Origin: Candidatus Glassbacteria bacterium RIFCSPLOWO2_12_FULL_58_11
Lineage (GTDB): Bacteria > Gemmatimonadota > Glassbacteria > GWA2-58-10
Assembly (NCBI GenBank): GCA_001780825.1
Contig: MFIX01000140.1
Location: forward strand, 1 to 34,323
Reading direction: 5' to 3'
Length of the DNA: 34,323 nucleotides
Shown here: positions 18,860 to 26,822 of the stretch, piece after piece
Layout of the letters: every line of letters starts with the position of its first letter
Position numbering within the stretch: the stretch's first letter is position 1
Notes under the pieces: generated by a model
Seen by the model: only the letters and a program-made list of their open reading frames with translations
Told to the model about the DNA's origin: nothing
Databases searched by the model: none
Translations under genes and position numbers: made by a program

Positions 18860-19431
18860 ACCGCCCCGGGCCGGGCAAGAAACGGACATCGAGCCGCGCT
18901 GGAGGCGCCGGATTTTTGCTGCCGCTGCTGTTCCTGGCGCTGGCGGCCTGTTCGCGCTCGGTCAATCAGCCCCGGGAGGTCGCCGAATGCTTTCTGGAGG
19001 CGATCCAGGAAGGTTCGCTGGAAAAAATGGATACCCTGATGAACTGGAATGAAGTGGCGGCCAATGCCTACTATTTTACGCGGGATTTCATGAAACTCCA
19101 GTCAAAGGAACAGCAGCTCGAAGCGCTCAAAGGCTTCAAACAAAGACTACGCGAGGAGGTCCTTCCGCTGGCGCGCAGAGCTAAATATGAGTTGGCGGAT
19201 GTATATATTTCAAGATGGAAAAGTGACGCTGTCTACCGGGTAACCTTCCCGGAGACGGTTACGAAGCTGAAGAAACCCAGGATCGAGCCGCAATTTACAG
19301 TCATAATGAATCTAGATTTGGGCATTAAACGCTGGTATATTACTGACTTGGGCGATTTTATCAGCCAGAACATGCTCCAGGGGAATTATAATCCTGATAC
19401 TCTTTACCTGTCCAATCCGATTCGGCCTTAG
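18841..19431 (+). CDS. Lipoprotein, possibly NTF2/DUF4878-like
   Basis: A 196-residue protein with a basic N-terminus (residues 1-24), a hydrophobic segment (about 25-36) and a lipobox FLALAAC with Cys37, so a membrane-anchored lipoprotein. The mature part begins with a helix pattern (REVAECFLEAIQEGSLEKMDTLM) like the DUF4878/NTF2-like lipoproteins, then a strand-rich C-terminal half. That family link is a resemblance only. The start lies inside the end of the receiver gene (19-nt overlap). The unusually long n-region could mean a later start, but no in-frame ATG precedes the lipobox. Role unknown. Confidence 0.75.
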   Translation: MDPAYIDRPGPGKKRTSSRAGGAGFLLPLLFLALAACSRSVNQPREVAECFLEAIQEGSLEKMDTLMNWNEVAANAYYFTRDFMKLQSKEQQLEALKGFKQRLREEVLPLARRAKYELADVYISRWKSDAVYRVTFPETVTKLKKPRIEPQFTVIMNLDLGIKRWYITDLGDFISQNMLQGNYNPDTLYLSNPIRP

Positions 19432-19470
19432 CATGGGTAGGTTAACCTTCAAGGGATGCGGAGTAGCCTG

Positions 19471-19665
19471 ATGAGCGAACTTCAGTTTCCGAAATGCATG
19501 AAATGCAGCACCGGCGTACTGGTGCCGCTCAGCGATTACGGCCGTGACGGGGCCTCGATAATGTATAAGGCCTGGGTCTGTACCAACCCGGACTGCGGAT
19601 TTCACCTGCGGATCGATAACGGTGAAGTCAGTATCGGCAAAGACATCGGCCAGTCTTTCAAGTAG
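19471..19665 (+). CDS. Small zinc-ribbon protein
   Basis: A 64-residue protein with Cys9-x2-Cys12 and Cys37-x4-Cys42, a likely zinc ribbon, followed by a short strand-rich tail. An in-frame ATG 15 nt upstream (19456) has no usable spacing to a ribosome binding site, whereas ATG 19471 has GGAG (19460-19463) 7 nt before it. It follows the lipoprotein gene by 39 nt. No specific family is recognised. It is unrelated in sequence to the other zinc-ribbon gene at 276-491. Confidence 0.72.
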   Translation: MSELQFPKCMKCSTGVLVPLSDYGRDGASIMYKAWVCTNPDCGFHLRIDNGEVSIGKDIGQSFK

Positions 19666-19685
19666 GGCGGTCCCTGCGCCGCCCT
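19664..19685 (+). terminator. GC hairpin at the end of the zinc-ribbon gene
   Basis: AGGGCGG (19664-19670) and CCGCCCT (19679-19685) form a perfect 7-bp stem that starts in the stop codon. There is no T-tract, so it may be only an RNA-stabilising hairpin or a rho-assisted end. Confidence 0.3.
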
Positions 19686-20079
19686 CAGCGCTCAACTGCG
19701 ATGCACTAGCGGTTGTCGCGCTGTTGAATATTTCACCAGGCGGCGCCTGATCGAGGGGTACTGACCCGGACAATTCGAGAAATTGTTATTGAGCCTGCCT
19801 GATCTGTTGAAGGCTTTTCATATTGCTTCCGGTATGTCGTTGTGCCTCCCGCGGCCTCCCGTCGCGCCAGGCCGGGTCCAACTTCCGCGCTAGAGGCGGA
19901 CCACGCGGGATTTATAATTAACTTTCCCGGCCCGGATATCCAAAGATTGGTCCGGGATAACATTTATTCTCTCGGCACACTCGCATAGCATTAGTGCTAA
20001 ATATATTTCGTAATTGTTTACATATTCTATTTTAACATAATTATTCTAAAGTCAATTATTAAGCAGTACGGAGCCAGCC
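19686..20079. other. Intergenic region before nnr
   Basis: About 390 bp with no convincing gene on either strand. The first two thirds are GC-rich, and the last 100 bp are strongly AT-rich and contain a promoter-like arrangement (annotated separately). A 76-codon minus-strand frame (19733-19963) shows no domain or ribosome binding site. Confidence 0.45.
20014..20047 (+). promoter_or_regulatory. Possible promoter of the nnr/fab block
   Basis: In the AT-rich stretch, TTGTTT (20014-20019) with a 17-nt spacer to ATAATT (20037-20042), or TTTACA (20017-20022) with a 19-nt spacer to TATTCT (20042-20047), could serve. Neither is close to consensus, but this is the only plausible site ahead of nnr. 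Confidence 0.3.
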
Positions 20080-21645
20080 ATGCAGCCGGTCCTTACAGCG
20101 GAACAGATGCGCCGGGTTGACCGGGCGACTATCGATGGGCTGGGGTTACCGGGCACCGTGCTGATGGAATCGGCGGGCCGGGCGGTGGCACAGGCTATCA
20201 GGGAGTTTCCGGCCACTTCGAGCCTTAAGCGTCCACTGGTACTCTGCGGCAAGGGCAATAACGGCGGAGATGGTTTCGTGGTCGCCCGCGCCCTGCAGGG
20301 GCATTCAGCCAGTGGCTTTCCGAGGATCATTCTGTGCGGAAAAGTGAACGAGCTGAGCGGCGATGCCGCACTGATGGCCCGGGTGGCCGTTAATTGTGGT
20401 ATCAAGGTAATCGAGTTGGATGAACATAACCTTCACCTGCTCGCCGCTGAGCTTGCGGCCTGCGACATGGTAGTCGACGCTCTCCTGGGGAGCGGGGCCG
20501 GGGGCGCGCCGCACGGGTTGATCGCGCGGGTCATCGAGACCCTGCAGGAATATCAGCCCGTCGTAGTGGCCGTAGATTCGCCGAGCGGAGTGGAAATGGA
20601 CAGCGGTCAAGTCCCCGGTGCGGCGGTAACTGCGGTCCTGACTGTTACTTTCGGCTTCGAAAAGATCGGCCACCGTTTCTACCCCGGGCGCTCCAGGTGC
20701 GGAAAGGTACTGGTCGCCGATATCGGCTTCCCGGAAGCCGCGCTTTCAGGGATCGACTGCAAGCTGTTTGTCTGCGAACCCGCCGATATCCGTCATCGCC
20801 TCCCGGTCCGCAGGGCGGACAGCCACAAGGGCGACTACGGCAAGGTGCTGGTGGTTGGCGGCTCTACCGGCTTGACCGGGGCTGCGGTGATGGCCGCCGA
20901 GGCCGCCCTGGTTGCCGGCGCGGGAATGGTCACCGCCGGAGTGCCGCAGTCCCTGAACCCGGTATTTGAAGCCAAGCTCACCGAGGCGATGACCCTGCCA
21001 TTGCCGGATACCGGCAATGGCTTTCTCGCGGCTAAAGGACTGGATAAAGTCCTAGAATTCCTTACCGGGATGGATGTGCTGGCGCTTGGTCCAGGCCTGG
21101 GCCGGGATGAGGAGACGGTAAAATTCGCTCGCGGGCTGGCCCGCGCTGCTGTAAAATTGCCGGTGGTGATCGATGCCGATGGCCTGAACGCCTTCGCGGC
21201 CGAGCCCTCGACGCTCGAAGCCTTCGGCGGAACGGTAGTGATAACGCCGCATCCGGGTGAGATGGCCCGCCTTTGCGGCTCGAGCGTGGAAATGGTGCGC
21301 TCTGAGCCGGTAAAGGTGGCTCGCGAATTCGCCGAGAGCCATGGCGTAGTGGTTGCGCTCAAGGGGCCGCCAACCGTGGTTGCCGGGCCGGGCGGCCGGG
21401 CGGTGATCAATCCCACCGGCGGACCGGCGATGGCCAAGGCCGGCAGCGGAGACGTGCTGACCGGGATAATCGCCGGGCTTCTAGCCCAGGGCCTCGAACC
21501 TTTCGATGCGGCTTTCTGCGGCTCGTACCTTCACGGCCTGGCCGGCGATATCGCCGCCGGGGAACTCGGGCCTTACAGCGTAGTGGCCGGCGATATTCTG
21601 GCGCGGATCGGCCGGGCGATCGGCCGGGTGAATGAGCGGGATTGA
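20080..21645 (+). CDS. nnr: Bifunctional NAD(P)H-hydrate epimerase/dehydratase
   Basis: Repairs NADHX and NADPHX. The N-terminal YjeF_N domain (about 1-215) epimerises the hydrates and shows the nucleotide loop GKGNNGGDGFVVAR (about 51-64) and DALLGSGAGG. The C-terminal ribokinase-like domain (about 230-515) is the ADP/ATP-dependent dehydratase, with KGDYGKVLVVGGSTGLTGA, GPGLGRDEE, VIDADGLNA, TPHPGEMARL and the catalytic AGSGDVLTGIIAGLL. At 521 residues it is the usual fused length. GGAG sits 6 nt before the ATG. It precedes the lipid/ribosome cluster by 68 nt and may share its transcript. Confidence 0.96.
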   Translation: MQPVLTAEQMRRVDRATIDGLGLPGTVLMESAGRAVAQAIREFPATSSLKRPLVLCGKGNNGGDGFVVARALQGHSASGFPRIILCGKVNELSGDAALMARVAVNCGIKVIELDEHNLHLLAAELAACDMVVDALLGSGAGGAPHGLIARVIETLQEYQPVVVAVDSPSGVEMDSGQVPGAAVTAVLTVTFGFEKIGHRFYPGRSRCGKVLVADIGFPEAALSGIDCKLFVCEPADIRHRLPVRRADSHKGDYGKVLVVGGSTGLTGAAVMAAEAALVAGAGMVTAGVPQSLNPVFEAKLTEAMTLPLPDTGNGFLAAKGLDKVLEFLTGMDVLALGPGLGRDEETVKFARGLARAAVKLPVVIDADGLNAFAAEPSTLEAFGGTVVITPHPGEMARLCGSSVEMVRSEPVKVAREFAESHGVVVALKGPPTVVAGPGGRAVINPTGGPAMAKAGSGDVLTGIIAGLLAQGLEPFDAAFCGSYLHGLAGDIAAGELGPYSVVAGDILARIGRAIGRVNERD

Positions 21646-21713
21646 GAGCTTGGCTAAAGCGCTCCGGCCGGTATCTTTAAGCTTGACAATCAAATAAATC
21701 GAGGATATTTTAA

Positions 21714-22256
21714 ATGTCTGTGCTGTTAATAGATTTGGACGACCTAAAGGCCGGCTCTTTCAGCGCTTCCGGTTCTTTCCGGTCCGCCTCTCTGGAGCTG
21801 GACCCGGATTCCGCTTTCAGGTTTTCCGGGCAGATAAAGCTGAGCGTCCGGATCAACACTACCGATAAGCTGACCTATTATGTCTCGGGCCGGCTGAATT
21901 ATCAGGCGCAGGGCGATTGCCGGCGCTGCCTCCGTGAAGTTAATGAGCCTGTGGAGACGGAGTTCAGGGGAGTATTCGCGTTTCCCGAGGCTTTGGAAAA
22001 GCTGGCCCCCACCCGGGAGGAGCAGGCAGCCGAAGAGATATTCCCTCTCAAGCACGGCGAGACGAATATCGACCTGACCGCGTTGGTGCGCGAAAGCCTG
22101 CTCCTGGAATATCCGTTATACGTTCAATGCGCCGAAGATTGCCGTGGATTTTGCCCGAGTTGCGGAGCCAATCTCAATGTAGAGAGCTGTAAGTGCCGGA
22201 ATCTAGTCCGCGACGCGCGCTGGGCCAAGCTGCTTGATTTGAACCGGGATAAATAA
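21714..22256 (+). CDS. yceD: YceD/DUF177 family protein
   Basis: A 180-residue member of the DUF177 family, linked by genetics in other organisms to 23S rRNA accumulation, and almost always encoded directly before rpmF, as here. Residues about 20-90 form the N-terminal beta region with CRRCLREVNEPV. The conserved C-terminal part carries clustered cysteines (CAEDCRGFCPSCG and CKC), suggesting a metal site in this lineage. The pattern IDLTALVRESLLLEYPL is typical. GAGGA lies 8 nt before the ATG. Confidence 0.9.
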   Translation: MSVLLIDLDDLKAGSFSASGSFRSASLELDPDSAFRFSGQIKLSVRINTTDKLTYYVSGRLNYQAQGDCRRCLREVNEPVETEFRGVFAFPEALEKLAPTREEQAAEEIFPLKHGETNIDLTALVRESLLLEYPLYVQCAEDCRGFCPSCGANLNVESCKCRNLVRDARWAKLLDLNRDK

Positions 22257-22282
22257 GCTGTACATAGGTTTTTCTTTCTTAC

Positions 22283-22311
22283 CGGAAGGCGATTCTCGCT
22301 ATCACCTTCCG
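22283..22311 (+). promoter_or_regulatory. Hairpin in the yceD-rpmF gap
   Basis: CGGAAGG (22283-22289) and CCTTCCG (22305-22311) form a perfect 7-bp stem with a 15-nt loop, 10 nt before the rpmF ribosome binding site. It may set relative expression or processing of the two messages. There is no T-run long enough for a terminator. Confidence 0.3.
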
Positions 22312-22332
22312 TTTGACTATTAAGGAGGAATC

Positions 22333-22512
22333 ATGGCAGTACCTCGGACTAGATGTTCGAAAACGCGGAAGAGACAAAGAAGGACGCATTTCAAGTTAAA
22401 GTCGCCTTCATTTGCGGTGTGTTCCAATTGCGGCCAGCAGAAGCAGCCGCATCAGGTTTGTGGACATTGCGGGTACTACAATGGCCGCGAGGTGATCGAG
22501 GTCGCAGAATAA
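22333..22512 (+). CDS. rpmF: Large ribosomal subunit protein bL32
   Basis: A 59-residue ribosomal protein. It begins [19 protein letters not shown], has the basic middle expected for rRNA contact and the zinc-binding CSNCG...CGHCG pair of the C+ form, and ends [19 protein letters not shown] (22322-22328) lies 4 nt before the ATG. A longer overlapping frame (22353-22547) is a shadow. Its place between yceD and plsX is the conserved bacterial arrangement. Confidence 0.96.
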   Translation: MAVPRTRCSKTRKRQRRTHFKLKSPSFAVCSNCGQQKQPHQVCGHCGYYNGREVIEVAE

Positions 22513-22652
22513 CCCTGGCGCAGATCCTCTTTCTTCGTGATCTTTAACCGGCGGAATGCCGGACGGGATGCAGGCGGGAATTTGTCAGTCGGTTTCGCAC
22601 TGTATTCTGAATTCAGGCCGCAAGGCAATATTGAAAGGTATCGGGACATTCA

Positions 22653-23684
22653 ATGCGGATTGCGCTTGATGCCATGGGTGGGGATAATATCCCCGGTGTT
22701 CCGATCCGGGGGGCGGTGGAGGCGATTGAGCAGCTCGAGCCCGATTTCGAACTGATCCTGGTTGGAGACAAGGCGCTGATCAAGCGTAATCTGGATAATT
22801 ACCGGGAGCTTGATCTCAGCCGCATCGAAATCGTACACGCGCCGGAAGTGGTGGAAATGGGCGAAAGCCCGAGCGTGGCCTTAAGAAAAAAGAAGCGTTC
22901 CTCGATCGCGGTCGGGATCGAATTGACCGCCCGGAAAGAAGCCCAGGCATTTATCAGTGCCGGGAACACCGGCGCGGTCATGGCCGCCTCTCTCCTGGGT
23001 CTGGGCAGAATCAGCGGGATCAGCCGTCCCGGAATCTGCAGCGTTTTTCCGACCACTAAGAAATCCTGCGTTGTGGTGGATGTGGGGGCCAATGTGGACT
23101 CCAAGCCCGCGCATCTGCTGCATTTTGCCCTGATGGGGGCGATATACTCGGAAAAAGTGCTCGGCACCCCCCGGCCCCGTGTCGGGCTGCTCAATGTCGG
23201 CGAGGAGCCGGGCAAGGGAGATGAGCTCTCAGTCGCCACCCATAAGCTGCTTTCCGCCAGCTCGCTGAACTTCATCGGCAATGTCGAGGGCGGGGATATC
23301 TTCGAGGGGCTGGCGGATGTGGTGGTCTGTGACGGGTTCGTGGGCAATGTCGTCCTCAAGCTAAGTGAAAAGATCCTGAACCTGCTGATCAGCCACCTGA
23401 AAACCGAGATCAAAGCCAATCCTCTTGCCGCGCTGGGTTTTCTGCTGCTCAAACAGACCTTTGAGGACATGAAAAAGACCTTCGATTATACGGAGTACGG
23501 AGGGGCGCCGCTGCTGGGTATCGAAGGCACGACCATCATCTGTCACGGCGGCTCTCCGCCGCGGGCTTTCCGCAATGCCATTAAATCCGCCAGATTAGCC
23601 GTACTGAATAATATTAACGAGATTATCCGTCAGGAAGTCAAACAATACCAGACCCCGAATACGAATAATGAAAACTTATCTTAA
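22653..23684 (+). CDS. plsX: Phosphate acyltransferase PlsX
   Basis: Converts acyl-ACP to acyl-phosphate for PlsY, the first step of phospholipid synthesis, as a peripheral membrane enzyme. The 343-residue protein has ALDAMGGDNIPG at the N-terminus, NVGEEPGKG (about 186-194), EGGDIFEGLADVVVCDGF (start about 210) and GGAPLLGIEGTTIICHG near the C-terminus. A short hydrophilic tail after residue 325 is not conserved and overlaps fabH by 17 nt, implying coupling. The gap to rpmF is 140 nt with no strong promoter seen. Confidence 0.96.
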   Translation: MRIALDAMGGDNIPGVPIRGAVEAIEQLEPDFELILVGDKALIKRNLDNYRELDLSRIEIVHAPEVVEMGESPSVALRKKKRSSIAVGIELTARKEAQAFISAGNTGAVMAASLLGLGRISGISRPGICSVFPTTKKSCVVVDVGANVDSKPAHLLHFALMGAIYSEKVLGTPRPRVGLLNVGEEPGKGDELSVATHKLLSASSLNFIGNVEGGDIFEGLADVVVCDGFVGNVVLKLSEKILNLLISHLKTEIKANPLAALGFLLLKQTFEDMKKTFDYTEYGGAPLLGIEGTTIICHGGSPPRAFRNAIKSARLAVLNNINEIIRQEVKQYQTPNTNNENLS

Positions 23685-24651
23685 AGTTGTCTCGACTGGA
23701 ATCGCCATACCGGACAAAGTAATCTCCAATGCCGATCTGGAAAAGATGGTCGAGACCAGCGATGACTGGATTGTCACCCGGACCGGCATACATGAGCGGC
23801 GGATCAGCGAAAACGGGGTATCCTCCGGCGATCTGGGCGCGCAAGCCGCACGGATGGCGCTGGACAACGCCGGATTGAGCGCCGGGGATATCGACCTGAT
23901 TATGGTCGCCACGGCCAGCGGGGACCACCTCTTTCCCTCGACCGCCTGCATAATCCAGAACAAGCTCGGCGCGAAACAGGCTACCGCCTTCGACATCTCG
24001 GCCGCCTGCAGCGGTTTCCTGTACTGCCTGACTGTGGCTCACAGTTTATTGAGCACCGGCTCCTTTCGTACGGCGCTCATCATCGGCGCTGAAACTTTGA
24101 GCAAGATCACCGATTACTCCGACCGCTCGACCTGCGTACTTTTCGGTGATGGAGCCGGCGCGATGATAGTCACCCTGGGCACCGACGATAAGGGGCTTTT
24201 TGCCAGCCATCTCGGCAGCGATGGGAGTTACGCCCCGCTGTTGAACCTCCCGGCCGGCGGCAGCCGCCTGCCGGCCAGCCTGGAGACGGTGCGGCAGGAT
24301 CTGCATTATATCAAAATGAATGGCAACGAGCTGTTCAAGGTGGCGGTCCGCTCGATGGAAGAGGCCGCTATCATGACTCTTTCCAAGGCGCACGTCAGCA
24401 CCGCGCAGCTCGACCTGCTGATACCGCATCAGGCCAATATCCGGATCATCAATTCCCTGGTCAAGCGCCTGGGAGTCGAGGAAAAGAAAGTGTATGTCAA
24501 TATCGAGCGCTACGGCAACACCTCCGCGGCCTCGATACCTATCGCCTACCACGAGGCGCGCGCGCAGGGCCTGTGCGATGAGAATTCGCTGATCCTGATG
24601 GTTGCCTTTGGCGGAGGAATCACCTGGGGTGGCGTGTTGATCAGGGGCTGA
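23668..24651 (+). CDS. fabH: 3-oxoacyl-ACP synthase III
   Basis: Starts fatty-acid synthesis by condensing acyl-CoA with malonyl-ACP. The 327-residue thiolase-fold enzyme carries the catalytic triad Cys114 (AACSGF), His254 (PHQANIRI) and Asn284 (YGNTSAAS). The start overlaps the end of plsX. The C-terminal GGGITWGGVLIR is standard. The call is secure; acyl preference (straight or branched) cannot be read from the sequence. Confidence 0.96.
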   Translation: MKTYLKVVSTGIAIPDKVISNADLEKMVETSDDWIVTRTGIHERRISENGVSSGDLGAQAARMALDNAGLSAGDIDLIMVATASGDHLFPSTACIIQNKLGAKQATAFDISAACSGFLYCLTVAHSLLSTGSFRTALIIGAETLSKITDYSDRSTCVLFGDGAGAMIVTLGTDDKGLFASHLGSDGSYAPLLNLPAGGSRLPASLETVRQDLHYIKMNGNELFKVAVRSMEEAAIMTLSKAHVSTAQLDLLIPHQANIRIINSLVKRLGVEEKKVYVNIERYGNTSAASIPIAYHEARAQGLCDENSLILMVAFGGGITWGGVLIRG

Positions 24652-24698
24652 GCTGTCCAGGTTGGCTTTAGCGCGGCAAGGAAAGGATTTCAGGCAAG

Positions 24699-25613
24699 TT
24701 GAAAACAGCGGTGGTTTTTCCGGGCCAGGGCTCGCAGTTCGTGGGGATGGGAAAGGACTTGTTCGAGAACAGCGAACCCTCCCGCGCGCTGTTTAAGCTG
24801 GCGAGTGAGAAACTGGGTTACGATCTGGCTGAGGTTTGTTTCAACGGGCCCGAGGAAGAGCTGAGCCAGACCCGGGTGACCCAGCCGGCGATATATGTCC
24901 ACAGTGTCGCGGTGTTCCGCCTGCTGGAAGAAAAGGGATTCAAGGCTGATTTCGCCGCCGGTCACAGCCTGGGCGAGTACAGTGCCCTGACCGCCGCCGG
25001 GTTTCTTTCTTTCGAGGAAGGACTCGAGCTGGTCGGTCTGCGCGGCCGGCTGATGCAAGAAGCCGGGGAAAAGGCCCCGGGCGCGATGGCGGCGGTGATC
25101 GGACTGGAGGACCGGAGAGTCGAGGAGCTCTGCCGTGAGACTGGAGAGACCGTGGTTCCGGCGAATTTCAATGCCCCGGGACAATTGGTGGTGAGCGGCA
25201 GCCTCCAGGGCGTCGATAAATTGATCGAGGCCGCCCAAAAAGCCGGTGCCCGCCTGGTAAAGAAACTTAAGGTAAGCGGGGCCTTTCACTCGCCGCTCAT
25301 GTCTTATGCAGCCGCGGCCATGCGCGAGCGGCTGGCGCAGGCGAAAATCGTTTCAGGCCGGATCCCGGTGGTGGCGAATGTCAGCGCCGGGTTCGAAACT
25401 GATCCGGAGCGGATCAGGGACCTGCTGGTGGAACAGATAACCAGCCCCGTGCGCTGGACTGACTCGGTCGAGACTCTGGCCGCGGGAGGGGCGCTAAGGT
25501 TTGTCGAAGCCGGACCGGGCAATGTGCTCTCCGGGCTTTGCCGCAGGATAAAGCGGGAGCTGGAAATCACGAGTATCGGTAAGCTTGAAGAAATCAAGGC
25601 ATTTAGCGCTTAA
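24699..25613 (+). CDS. fabD: Malonyl-CoA:ACP transacylase
   Basis: Loads malonyl groups onto ACP. It has 304 residues with the oxyanion motif FPGQGSQ (7-13), nucleophile Ser90 in GHSLGEYSA and catalytic His197 in GAFHSPLM. The start is TTG at 24699, the only start that gives the conserved MKTAVVFPGQGSQ N-terminus. AAAGGA lies about 11 nt upstream, a loose spacing that, with the TTG, predicts modest initiation. It lies 47 nt after fabH. Confidence 0.95.
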   Translation: MKTAVVFPGQGSQFVGMGKDLFENSEPSRALFKLASEKLGYDLAEVCFNGPEEELSQTRVTQPAIYVHSVAVFRLLEEKGFKADFAAGHSLGEYSALTAAGFLSFEEGLELVGLRGRLMQEAGEKAPGAMAAVIGLEDRRVEELCRETGETVVPANFNAPGQLVVSGSLQGVDKLIEAAQKAGARLVKKLKVSGAFHSPLMSYAAAAMRERLAQAKIVSGRIPVVANVSAGFETDPERIRDLLVEQITSPVRWTDSVETLAAGGALRFVEAGPGNVLSGLCRRIKRELEITSIGKLEEIKAFSA

Positions 25614-25655
25614 GAATCGCAGTTTGACTTTACTTTTTTTGCGAGTAGTATTAAA

Positions 25656-26396
25656 ATGTTGCTGAAAAATCAGGTGGCTTTGATTACCGGGGCGGCGCGG
25701 GGTATCGGCAAGGCCGTGGCTGCCCGCCTGGCCGCGGAAGGGGCTACTGTTATCCTCGTGGATATCGATGGCGGAGCGGCCGCCGCGACTGCGGCTGAGC
25801 TGGCGGCGAAGGGGATACGGACCGAATCATTTGCCTGTGATGTCTCCAACCCGGTCCAGGTGGAGGAAGTAGTCGGCAAAGCGGTGGAAAAGCTGGACCG
25901 CCTGGATATCCTGATCAATAACGCCGGTATCACGCGCGATGGGCTCCTGATGCGGATGAAACCCGAGGACTGGGACCTGGTGCTGGCGGTCAATTTGAAG
26001 GGGGCGTTTAACTTTATCCACTCCGCCTGCCGTCAGATGCTGAAACAGCGGTCAGGCTCGATTGTCAATATATCCTCGGTGGTCGGCTTGATGGGCAATG
26101 CCGGCCAGGCCAATTACTCCGCATCCAAAGCCGGGCTTCTCGGCTTGACCAAATCCGCGGCCAAGGAATTTGCCGGCCGCGGGATACGGGTAAATGCGGT
26201 CGCTCCGGGTTATATCGAATCGGAGATGACCGCGGCTTTGCCGCAGGAGGTCAGAGAGGGCTGGCTCGCCTCGATTCCGATGAAACGCGGCGGGACGCTC
26301 GAAGATGTAGCCGCCGCAGTCGCTTTCCTGGTGGGACCGGACTCGGTTTACATCACGGGTCAGGTTCTGCAGGTTGATGGCGGGATGATCATGTAG
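25656..26396 (+). CDS. fabG: 3-oxoacyl-ACP reductase
   Basis: NADPH-dependent reduction of 3-oxoacyl-ACP. A 246-residue short-chain dehydrogenase with TGAARGIG (11-18), NNAG (88-91) and the catalytic Ser141, Tyr154 and Lys158 in the spacing of E. coli FabG. The surrounding GNAGQANYSASKAG is diagnostic of FabG within the SDR family. The ribosome binding site is poor. It lies between fabD and acpP. Confidence 0.95.
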   Translation: MLLKNQVALITGAARGIGKAVAARLAAEGATVILVDIDGGAAAATAAELAAKGIRTESFACDVSNPVQVEEVVGKAVEKLDRLDILINNAGITRDGLLMRMKPEDWDLVLAVNLKGAFNFIHSACRQMLKQRSGSIVNISSVVGLMGNAGQANYSASKAGLLGLTKSAAKEFAGRGIRVNAVAPGYIESEMTAALPQEVREGWLASIPMKRGGTLEDVAAAVAFLVGPDSVYITGQVLQVDGGMIM

Positions 26397-26449
26397 TTTG
26401 ATTGAAACGGGTCTTTTTTGTTCTGAACCTATTTTACGGAGGATGTCAG

Positions 26450-26701
26450 ATGGCCAATTATGCTAACAAGGTTAAAGAGATTATCATCGAAAAACTCGGT
26501 GTCGATGCGGAGAAAGTCACCGATGACGCGTCTTTCGTCGAGGATCTCGGAGCGGACAGCCTGGATACGGTCGAGCTGGTGATGGATTTCGAAGAGGAAT
26601 TCGACTTGGAAATCCCGGATGAGGAAGCTGAAAAGCTCACCACGGTGGGCGCGGCGATCAAGTACCTGGAAGAAAAGTTGGGAAGCAAGGAAGCCTCCTG
26701 A
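26450..26701 (+). CDS. acpP: Acyl carrier protein
   Basis: An 83-residue acidic four-helix carrier with Ser37 in GADSLDTVE as the 4'-phosphopantetheine site. The frame is open upstream to a TTG at 26402, but ATG 26450 is chosen: GGAGG (26438-26442) lies 7 nt before it and the protein then has the usual length. It is the shuttle for the surrounding fab enzymes. Confidence 0.97.
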   Translation: MANYANKVKEIIIEKLGVDAEKVTDDASFVEDLGADSLDTVELVMDFEEEFDLEIPDEEAEKLTTVGAAIKYLEEKLGSKEAS

Positions 26702-26822
26702 GTTTTGGCAGGATTGCTTCTCCGGGCCAGGAAATGGACCGGTAGGTATTATTTCTGTTTGCAGTTTGCCGCACGGGGCGCCGTCAGGGATTCAGCCTGC
26801 GCTGTTGATAAAGGAAAAGTAG

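Noticed and set aside
19733-19963. 76-codon minus-strand ORF
   Set aside because: No ribosome binding site, no domain, low-complexity composition.
21683-21711. TTGACA-17-TATTTT promoter before yceD
   Set aside because: The implied start site falls at or inside the yceD ATG at 21714, past its ribosome binding site GAGGA, so it cannot drive normal translation of this gene.
22353-22547. 64-codon ORF overlapping rpmF
   Set aside because: Shadow frame of bL32, whose shorter ORF (22333-22512) is unmistakable.
25623-25655. TTGACT with a downstream AT-rich element before fabG
   Set aside because: Any -10 at proper spacing would start transcription in the first codons of fabG. Judged a chance match.
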